11,557 nucleotides of DNA from Candidatus Cloacimonadota bacterium. Its GTDB lineage: Bacteria; Cloacimonadota; Cloacimonadia; Cloacimonadales; TCS61. The notes under the pieces are model-generated. The model made no database searches. It saw nothing but the letters and a program-made list of their open reading frames with translations, and was not told the DNA's origin. The stretch is taken from positions 1 to 11,557 of the forward strand of contig JAGLWO010000357.1 of the NCBI GenBank assembly GCA_023133395.1. The letters are read 5' to 3'. Within the stretch, counting starts at the first letter, position 1, and each line of letters begins with the position of its first letter. Both the position numbers and the translations under genes were made by a program. Positions 6,618 to 11,557 of this stretch are shown in pieces.

Positions 6618-6718
6618 TGTCTTTCTGAGGAAAACTTCGAAGGGTATTCTCACGAAGAATCTCATTTTAAAACAGAGATCCTTCCAAAGAACAACGTGTA
6701 AGATTCCTCAGGATGACA
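6618..6718. mobile_element. 101-bp MITE-like element with 15-bp terminal inverted repeats
   Basis: TGTCTTTCTGAGGAA (6618-6632) and TTCCTCAGGATGACA (6704-6718) are inverted repeats matching at 13 of 15 positions. The interior contains ACGAAGAATCTC, shared with 4127-4138. It is non-coding, lies between the XRE gene and the membrane protein gene, and has a degraded relative at 4066-4138. The 'TGTCATCCTGAGGAA' end is familiar from dispersed repeats of several bacterial phyla. Confidence 0.65.
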
Positions 6719-6728
6719 GAAAAAAAAC

Positions 6729-6735
6729 AGGAGGT
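6729..6735 (+). promoter_or_regulatory. strong ribosome binding site deciding the start at 6740
   Basis: AGGAGGT lies 5 bases (counted from AGGAGG) before ATG 6740. The upstream in-frame ATG at 6713 falls inside the terminal repeat of the 6618-6718 element and has no such site. Confidence 0.8.
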
Positions 6736-6739
6736 TGAA

Positions 6740-7156
6740 ATGAATAGTTCAAAAAAAAGCCGAAGGATCGGTGTTATCATCAATTATTTAAGTATCATTC
6801 TGATGCTTGCTATTTTCTATGTAGTAAGATTAGGATGTTTGAACAAAGCATTTACTGCGCTGGAAATTATTCCGTTGATAGCGATCATAATTAGTTTCAG
6901 GTATGCATTCGGTAAAACAAATTTATGGAAGATGACCCATGCTTCATTAAAAAAACTGGATGAGCGGGAAGTTCAGGTTGTTTACAAAGCCACCAGTATT
7001 TCTTACAGCCTGTTCGTTATCATCACTCTGGTTATCATCTACACATTCATTTTTATAGGAATGGGAAATATCGATGCTCTGCTGGCTGCCGGTCTTTTGT
7101 ACATTGCTCACACATTACCCGCAGCTATCATTGCCTGGAATGAAAAGGAAGTATAA
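6740..7156 (+). CDS. four-helix membrane protein of unknown function
   Basis: The product (138 aa) has four hydrophobic segments, about 10-32, 38-56, 86-108 and 110-133. A hydrophilic stretch (57-85) contains LKKLDEREVQVVYKATS, a 'DERE' pattern I associate with small DUF2178-like membrane proteins that accompany XRE regulators. It has no catalytic motif that I recognise. It follows the XRE gene in the same direction, separated by the 101-bp repeat element, and is 29 bp from the next gene, so the XRE protein probably controls it. The start is set by AGGAGGT. Membrane location is well supported; the role is unknown. Confidence 0.8.
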   Translation: MNSSKKSRRIGVIINYLSIILMLAIFYVVRLGCLNKAFTALEIIPLIAIIISFRYAFGKTNLWKMTHASLKKLDEREVQVVYKATSISYSLFVIITLVIIYTFIFIGMGNIDALLAAGLLYIAHTLPAAIIAWNEKEV

Positions 7157-7185
7157 AAATATTAGATGGAGTAATAAAAAACATT

Positions 7186-8418
7186 ATGAAAGTTAAAATA
7201 ATTCTATTCATTTTCTTTTTCATTTTTGTAGAAACCGCTCTGCTGCTGTCATGCACTATTTTTTATGCAGCAAGAAATAACATGGTATTAAGTGGTAATA
7301 GTGAGGATTGGAGCGACCCCAATACTTACATGACGTTTTATCCATCTGAAACCGGAAAGCAGGGTTGGGTAAAGTTTGGCTTTCAAAATGGTTTCCCACA
7401 AGGTGGCATGAACGAAAGTGGATTATTCTGGGATGCAGCTTCTACCCCATATCTGGCAATGCCTTATTCCGAGGAAAATAAAGAAAAATATAACGGTGTA
7501 TTAATGCAAAAGGTTATCGAAGAATGCTCCATAACCCAGGAAGCTGTTGCCGTTTTTGAAGAGTATTATTGCGATGATCTTTATAATGCTCAGTATTTAG
7601 TTGGAGATTCCACGGGAACTTCCATAATCGTGGAGGGAGATGAGATCTTTGGCAGCATTGAAGATTTCCAGGTTATGACTAACTTCTGCCAATCACAATA
7701 TGAACCGGGTAATTATCCCTGCTGGCGATATGATACAGCAGCCGAGATGCTGCAAAATAGTGATGAGATTTCAGAATATTTATTTGGTTCTATTCTTTCA
7801 GCAACTCATCAGGAAGGAAATTATCCTTCCCAGTATTCTAATATTTACGATAATAGGAATTGTATAATCTATCTTTTTTACTATCATAACTACGAGGAAT
7901 ATATCACGATAAATCTGAATCAAGAATTGCAAGAAGGATATCGTTCATATTATATCCCATCTCTTTTCTCTGAGATCGAAATGATATATCCCGGTTATGA
8001 ATCGATTATAGATTCCACGTCGGTTACATTCCGCTGGGAAGGAAAAGAGAGCAGTATTTATGAACTTTACTGCTCCACCGATCCTGATTTTACTGATTGT
8101 GTACCCAGGTCATCTACTCCCTCTCATATTCCCGGCTATTTAGGGATTTGTCTATTTGGTTCAATTTTTGTTGGAACGATCTTTAAAAGAAGGTCTTACC
8201 TGATATTTATAATAATTTTCTGTGTAATATTCAGCTTGCAAAGCTGCTCGGAAAAATCCACTTCTCCTTCGGATAGTGATATCATCGAATTCACGCAGAC
8301 AGTTGAAAATTTACAACCCGGCACAACATATTATTGGAAAATAATTGCTAATCCAGTAGGAACAGATGATTTCTTCAGCGAGACCGTAACTTATTCTTTT
8401 TCTATAAGTAGTTTTTGA
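7186..8418 (+). CDS. secreted Ntn-hydrolase (C45/choloylglycine hydrolase-like) with split FnIII-like domain
   Basis: A signal peptide (1-22) ends at C23 in LLLSCTIF. In this superfamily the exposed cysteine is the N-terminal nucleophile that hydrolyses a linear amide. Supporting motifs are SGNSEDW (36-42), FGFQNGFPQGGMNESGL (64-80), VGDSTGTSIIVEGD (139-152) and VMTNF (163-167). Residues 265-405 resemble a fibronectin III-type domain: VTFRWEG...YELYCSTDPDFTDC (280-305), then VENLQPGTTYYWKIIA (373-388). The two halves are separated by about 60 residues holding two hydrophobic segments (315-333 and 338-352) with KRR between, ending in a lipobox-like LQSC (351-354) and an S/T-rich linker. The frame is open throughout. 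The ribosome binding site is weak (GGAG, 14 bases away). It probably acts outside the inner membrane; the substrate is unknown. Confidence 0.82.
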   Translation: MKVKIILFIFFFIFVETALLLSCTIFYAARNNMVLSGNSEDWSDPNTYMTFYPSETGKQGWVKFGFQNGFPQGGMNESGLFWDAASTPYLAMPYSEENKEKYNGVLMQKVIEECSITQEAVAVFEEYYCDDLYNAQYLVGDSTGTSIIVEGDEIFGSIEDFQVMTNFCQSQYEPGNYPCWRYDTAAEMLQNSDEISEYLFGSILSATHQEGNYPSQYSNIYDNRNCIIYLFYYHNYEEYITINLNQELQEGYRSYYIPSLFSEIEMIYPGYESIIDSTSVTFRWEGKESSIYELYCSTDPDFTDCVPRSSTPSHIPGYLGICLFGSIFVGTIFKRRSYLIFIIIFCVIFSLQSCSEKSTSPSDSDIIEFTQTVENLQPGTTYYWKIIANPVGTDDFFSETVTYSFSISSF

Positions 8419-8477
8419 TCATACGTTGAAAAAAGTAAACGGGAGTGCTTTGTATTGTTCGTTTTTGTTCGTTGTTT
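8419..8477. other. convergent intergenic gap with GTTCGTT direct repeats
   Basis: This gap of about 59 bp separates the ends of two convergent genes. GTTCGTT occurs twice (8457-8463 and 8467-8473), and TTTTGTTCGTT matches 6249-6259. I see no hairpin followed by a T-run for either gene. Confidence 0.6.
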
Positions 8478-9695
8478 TTACACGCTGCTTCCCGCCACAA
8501 AGCCCGCGCTCCAAGCTATCTGTAGGTTAAAGCCACCAGTGTGTCCATCCACATCGATAACTTCACCTGCAAAGTACAAACCTGGTACAAGTTTCGATTC
8601 CATCGTTTTAGGAGCTATCTCCTTCACATCTACTCCACCGGAAGTTACAATCGCTTCCTTTATTGAACGGAATTTATCTAATTTCAGAGACAAGTTCTTG
8701 AGGAGAAAAACTAAGTTCTTGCGTTCTTCCTTTGTTATCTGGTGTACCTGTTTACGAGCAGGGATTTTCGAAAGTTCAATTATAATCGGAACCAATTTGT
8801 TCGGTAGCAGATTTTTTAGAACAGCTTTAAACTGTTTGCGGGAGTATTCATTAAAATCACGTTGGATACGTATATCGAGCTTTTCTTCTGATAATGCGGG
8901 TTTAAGGTCGATAAACAGTTTATGATTTTTTATGTTTCTAACATGAGAGCTTGCTGAAAGAATAACAGGACCAGATACACCGAATTTAGTAAAAAACATT
9001 TCACCAGAATCTTTATATACAACTTTATTATTTTTATCAAGAATCTTGATTGCTACGTTTTTCAATAAAAGCTCATCCGCTCTGGGAGCCCATTCATGTT
9101 TTGCTTCGATCGGGACCAATGAGGGTTTATACTTCTTGATTGTATGACCAAATTTTCTGGCAAATTTATATCCATCCCCAGTAGAACCTGTTCCGGGATA
9201 CGATTTACCCCCAGTGGCAATTATTAGTTTATTCCCACGAATGACTTCCCCATTTTGGAGTTTAACAGCAAAGATTTTCCCAAATTTCATAATATCCAAA
9301 GCAGAACTATGAATTACATTCACTCCGTTACTTACTACAAATTTAATCAATACTTCAATAACATCCTTTGCTTTATCTGATGCAGGAAAAACACGTTTTC
9401 CCCGTTCGACTTTTATTTCCAATCCAAGTTTGTTAAAGAAAGAGATTGTTTCTTTACTGGAGAATTTATAAAAAGCGTTTGTCAGGAATTTCCCATTTAC
9501 AGGAATATTTTCGATAAGTTCATCTACTTCACAGTAATTTGTCAGGTTACATCTTCCTTTACCGGTTAAAAGAAGCTTTCTTCCAAGAACTGGATTTTTT
9601 TCAATGAGAATAGTTCTTAATCCGCGTTGTGCTGCCATTCCAGCAGCCATCATTCCGGATGCTCCACCACCGATGATAATTATCTGTGAATCCAA
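8478..9695 (-). CDS. BaiN/HI0933-family FAD-dependent oxidoreductase
   Basis: The product (405 aa) is a cytoplasmic flavoprotein of the HI0933/YhiN/BaiN family. IIIIGGGASGMMAAG (5-19) binds the FAD ADP moiety. LLTGKGRCNLTN (42-53) is the family signature. IATGGKSYPGTGSTGDGY (159-176) and the C-terminal GLYFAGEVIDVDGHTGG (372-388) followed by FNLQIAWSAG close the FAD site. Length is normal for the family. Some members (BaiN) act on bile acid intermediates, but most are uncharacterised, so no substrate is assigned. The start is a TTG: no ATG occurs in frame before the GGGASG loop, and a TAG lies five codons upstream (9708-9710). The only purine-rich site, GAGAGGG (9711-9717), is 15 bases away, so initiation may be weak or coupled to the gene 34 bp upstream (9730-9933). 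Confidence 0.92.
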   Translation of the reverse strand: MDSQIIIIGGGASGMMAAGMAAQRGLRTILIEKNPVLGRKLLLTGKGRCNLTNYCEVDELIENIPVNGKFLTNAFYKFSSKETISFFNKLGLEIKVERGKRVFPASDKAKDVIEVLIKFVVSNGVNVIHSSALDIMKFGKIFAVKLQNGEVIRGNKLIIATGGKSYPGTGSTGDGYKFARKFGHTIKKYKPSLVPIEAKHEWAPRADELLLKNVAIKILDKNNKVVYKDSGEMFFTKFGVSGPVILSASSHVRNIKNHKLFIDLKPALSEEKLDIRIQRDFNEYSRKQFKAVLKNLLPNKLVPIIIELSKIPARKQVHQITKEERKNLVFLLKNLSLKLDKFRSIKEAIVTSGGVDVKEIAPKTMESKLVPGLYFAGEVIDVDGHTGGFNLQIAWSAGFVAGSSV

Positions 9696-9729
9696 TTTCT
9701 TTTGTATCTACCCTCTCGTTAATTTTTCC

Positions 9730-9933
9730 TTATTTCTTGAAAAACATTACATGCATAGGTCTGATCGCTGCAAGAATTAATAGAATTACATACCACCAGA
9801 TATTTAAAGTAATAATCTGAGGAATTAATTTTATCAGTATAATCATAACTAACATAGCTGTAAGCTGACAGAGTTTGATATCCCAGATTGTAAAGAGTTT
9901 AACGCGTTTATTAAAATAACTAATTATTCCCAT
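9730..9933 (-). CDS. small two-helix membrane protein
   Basis: This 67-aa protein has a basic N-terminus with KRVKLFTIWDIK (9-20), two hydrophobic segments (about 23-41 and 45-57) and a basic tail FFKK. It resembles a widespread group of unnamed proteins of about 65-70 residues with an 'FTxWD' entry, but I know no function for them. It is a real gene rather than a shadow: AGGAGGT (9939-9945 on the complement) lies 5 bases before the ATG, and a candidate promoter is upstream. It precedes the flavoprotein gene by 34 bp on the same strand and is probably co-transcribed with it. Confidence 0.78.
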   Translation of the reverse strand: MGIISYFNKRVKLFTIWDIKLCQLTAMLVMIILIKLIPQIITLNIWWYVILLILAAIRPMHVMFFKK

Positions 9934-9959
9934 TTTTTACCTCCTATGTTCACATTGAC

Positions 9960-9988
9960 ATCTTACGAAATTCATAAAAAATTTACAA
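9960..9988 (-). promoter_or_regulatory. candidate promoter for the minus-strand operon
   Basis: On the complement, TTGTAA (9983-9988) and TAAGAT (9960-9965) are separated by 17 bases, each matching four of six sigma-70 consensus positions. A start near 9953 would leave a short leader with AGGAGGT at 9939-9945. Confidence 0.4.
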
Positions 9989-10006
9989 GTTTTTTATTTT
10001 TTCTCT

Positions 10007-10128
10007 CGTTAACAAGTTGAACTTGTTAACGCAATTGCTTTCTAAGTTTTACTTACATTCACACTTCATTACATTTCCGGAAGTATAACTTCCTTTCCAA
10101 TTGTGTTCGCAAGTGCAACTTGCGAACA
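10007..10128. repeat. array of four palindromes with shared core AAGT-N3-ACTT
   Basis: Four perfect palindromes follow one another: 10007-10031 (12-bp arms, 1-base centre), 10043-10055 (5-bp arms), 10079-10093 (6-bp arms) and 10104-10128 (11-bp arms). All have AAGT, three bases, ACTT at the centre. The centres are 30, 37 and 30 bp apart. CAATTG follows the first directly (10032-10037) and ends one base before the last (10098-10103). The outer two match at 17 of 25 positions and differ by paired changes (AA/TT against CG/CG) that preserve pairing. Confidence 0.8.
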
Positions 10129-10252
10129 AGTTACAATCATACTTACGAATCTTTTATTTTCAAATAATCTAACAAGTTATTTCAAAAAAACATTTGACCA
10201 CATCCATTACCTTTCAAAACTTGCTTCCGACTTTAAATGAAAGGAATTGAAG

Positions 10253-10342
10253 ATGATGAAGAAAAATATTTCTTATAGCAGAATTGAAATAAAACAATCA
10301 TGTATTGTTTTTCCAAGTCATCTCCTTTTACTCCCCTTTTAG
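10253..10342 (+). pseudogene. possible 29-residue ORF or gene remnant cut by a repeat
   Basis: ATGATGAAGAAA with AAGGA (10241-10245) 7 bases upstream looks like a genuine translation start. The product would be MMKKNISYSRIEIKQSC followed by 12 residues ending LLLPF. The stop TAG lies inside the G-rich repeat copy at 10331-10351. This could be a small gene, a decayed gene truncated by the repeat, or chance. Confidence 0.2.
10291..10311. promoter_or_regulatory. AT-rich inverted repeat upstream of leuS
   Basis: AAAACAAT (10291-10298) and ATTGTTTT (10304-10311) are perfect 8-bp arms around a 5-base loop CATGT, followed by one further T. It could be an operator or a weak AT-rich hairpin; the sequence alone does not decide. 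Confidence 0.4.
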
Positions 10343-10351
10343 GGGAAATAC
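10331..10351 (+). repeat. short copy of the G-rich palindromic repeat
   Basis: CTCCCCTTTTAGGGGAAATAC shares the C-run, TTTT, G-run, AATAC order with 3309-3330 but lacks the second G-run, so it is truncated. Confidence 0.55.
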
Positions 10352-10418
10352 TGCATATTCAACCAAATATTATTCAAAATCAATTAAAAGAAAAATTATT
10401 AAATTCAGGAGATTAAGT

Positions 10419-11557
10419 ATGGAATATCCATTTGAAAAAATAGAGAAAAAGTGGCAAGAAATCTGGAAAGAGCAAAAAGTTTTTAATGCGATCGATGGCT
10501 CAGAAAAGCCTAAATATTACGTGCTTTCCATGTTCCCCTATCCTTCAGGTGCTTTGCACATGGGACACGTTTCCAATTATTCCATTGCAGATGTTATTGC
10601 GCGTTTTAAACTGATGCAGGGCTATAATGTAATGCAGCCGATGGGATATGACTCGTTTGGATTGCCTGCAGAGAATTTTGCAATTCAAAATCATTCTCAT
10701 CCCAGAATTACTACAGATGAAAGTATAGAAATAATGGCAAAACAATTTCAAAGTATAGGTTTTGGAATTGATTGGGAACGCGAAGTCAGTACATGTCACC
10801 CCGATTATTATATCTGGGGACAATGGCTTTTTAAGAGAATGTATGAAAAGGGATTGGCTTATAAAAAATTCTCTTTTGTGAACTGGTGTGAAAATTGTCA
10901 GACAGTGCTGGCAAACGAACAGGTTGAAGATGGAAGATGCTGGCGATGTGAAAATCCGGTGTACCAAAAAGAACTTAAACAGTGGTTCTTCAAAATAACC
11001 GAATATGCTGAAGAATTACTTGATTTCTCCAAAGTTATCGACTGGCCAGAACGTGTTAAAACTATGCAGATTAACTGGATTGGTAGAAGTAATGGGACTA
11101 ATATACATTTCAAATTGGAGGATTCTGACGAAATTATAACTGTTTTCACAACACGTCCGGATACGATCTTCGGTTGTACTTTTATGGCTCTTCCACCTGA
11201 ACATCCTCTGGTTACAGAATTGCTGAAACATGAACCAAAGGACTCTAAAATTTTTAAATTCTGTAATAAGGTTATGAATGAAGATAAAATCCTTAGAACC
11301 GCTGAAGATACAACTAAAGAAGGAATTTTTTCCGAAAGATATACCATTAATCCTGTTAACGGTGAAAAGGTTCAAATATGGATAACTAATTACGTTCTGA
11401 TGGAATATGGAACCGGTGCTGTGATGGCTGTACCTGCCCATGATCAGAGGGATTTTGAATTTGCCAGGAAATATAATATTCCTATAAATATTGTGATTCA
11501 AACACCGCAAAAAGACCTGATTCTGGAAGAAATGACAGAAGCATATATCGAACCCGG
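10419..11557 (+). CDS. leuS: leucyl-tRNA synthetase, N-terminal part (runs off the window)
   Basis: The 379 visible codons encode a class Ia leucyl-tRNA synthetase, which charges tRNA-Leu in the cytoplasm. FPYPSGALHMGH (39-50) contains the HIGH-type ATP site, HMGH. CENC (157-160) and CWRC (174-177) form the inserted zinc site. TTRPDT (244-249) and GTGAVMAVPAHDQRD (331-345) belong to the CP1 editing domain that removes mischarged amino acids; D342 is the conserved editing aspartate. The KMSKS loop and anticodon-binding domain would lie beyond the window. AGGAGA (10407-10412) is 6 bases before the ATG. No frame break is seen. The divergent upstream region carries a palindrome array but no recognisable T-box. 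Confidence 0.97.
   Translation, partial: MEYPFEKIEKKWQEIWKEQKVFNAIDGSEKPKYYVLSMFPYPSGALHMGHVSNYSIADVIARFKLMQGYNVMQPMGYDSFGLPAENFAIQNHSHPRITTDESIEIMAKQFQSIGFGIDWEREVSTCHPDYYIWGQWLFKRMYEKGLAYKKFSFVNWCENCQTVLANEQVEDGRCWRCENPVYQKELKQWFFKITEYAEELLDFSKVIDWPERVKTMQINWIGRSNGTNIHFKLEDSDEIITVFTTRPDTIFGCTFMALPPEHPLVTELLKHEPKDSKIFKFCNKVMNEDKILRTAEDTTKEGIFSERYTINPVNGEKVQIWITNYVLMEYGTGAVMAVPAHDQRDFEFARKYNIPINIVIQTPQKDLILEEMTEAYIEP

Larger units (their letters stand above)
9934..10418. other. 485-bp divergent intergenic region upstream of leuS
   Basis: It lies between the minus-strand membrane protein gene and plus-strand leuS. It contains the candidate minus-strand promoter, an ordered array of four palindromes (10007-10128), a possible 29-codon ORF (10253-10342) that overlaps a G-rich repeat copy, and an AT-rich dyad (10291-10311). 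I find no T-box (no specifier loop with the conserved T-box and anti-terminator) and no convincing leuS promoter. Confidence 0.7.

Noticed and set aside
6713..6739. ATG 6713 as start of the membrane protein
   Set aside because: It falls in the terminal inverted repeat of the 101-bp element, has no ribosome binding site, and ATG 6740 has AGGAGGT.
7186..8418. Frameshift or misjoined gene explaining the membrane segment inside the FnIII region
   Set aside because: The frame is open from end to end, and sensible FnIII-like sequence continues in the same frame on both sides, so no frameshift is needed.
8455..8925. 156-codon plus-strand ORF
   Set aside because: It is antisense to the strongly supported flavoprotein gene and its translation has no recognisable features.
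10007..10128. CRISPR array
   Set aside because: The units are palindromes of different length with only a short shared core and no uniform repeat-spacer pattern; no cas gene is nearby.
9934..10418. T-box riboswitch upstream of leuS
   Set aside because: I could not find the conserved T-box sequence or an anti-terminator/terminator pair; the palindromes have a different organisation.
10545..11510. Three minus-strand ORFs
   Set aside because: They are shadows of leuS, whose plus-strand motifs are unmistakable.

Overview
The window is an 11.6-kb piece of an AT-rich bacterial chromosome. Housekeeping genes (phoH, alr, leuS, a BaiN/HI0933-type flavoprotein) alternate with accessory genes and short palindromic repeats. 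Sampled lines of the housekeeping genes are near 40% G+C. Sampled lines of the accessory genes at 1518-1889 and 4211-5179 are near 25-27%. The gene mix, the Ntn-hydrolase/FnIII lipoprotein-like secreted protein and the families of 'TGTCATCCTGAGGAA' and 'CCCCTTTT..AAGGGG' intergenic repeats suggest an uncultured FCB-group bacterium, for example Cloacimonadota. This is an inference; there is no rRNA gene to settle it.

Layout. 34-1383: complete PIN-PhoH ATPase. 1384-1981: a GxxExxY-family gene bracketed by two related direct-repeat modules, apparently inserted between phoH and alr; the right module supplies the alr ribosome binding site. 1982-3880: alanine racemase with an unusual C-terminal extension of about 265 residues and a G-rich palindromic repeat read in frame. 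3881-4210: non-coding, with repeat remnants and a 14-bp tandem duplication. 4211-6240: a two-gene AT-rich module, a single-domain SIR2-like protein followed 29 bp later by a zinc-ribbon protein, both preceded by the same 18-base leader and bracketed by a 12-bp perfect inverted repeat. 6355-8418: an XRE regulator, a 101-bp MITE-like element, a four-helix membrane protein, and a secreted Ntn-hydrolase whose C-terminal FnIII-like domain is split by a membrane hairpin. 8478-9933, minus strand: flavoprotein and a small membrane protein, probably an operon. 9934-10418: divergent intergenic region with an ordered array of four palindromes sharing the core AAGT-N3-ACTT. 10419 to the end: leuS, cut by the window edge.

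How they work together. phoH and alr are co-oriented and probably shared a transcript before the GxxExxY insertion. The SIR2 and zinc-ribbon genes look like an effector/sensor pair of the NAD-depleting anti-phage type; the pairing does not match the SIR2 systems I know (Thoeris, SIR2-HerA, SIR2-APAZ/pAgo, DSR, Avs) and is the best candidate for an undescribed system here. The XRE and membrane-protein genes form a common regulator-plus-membrane-protein pair.
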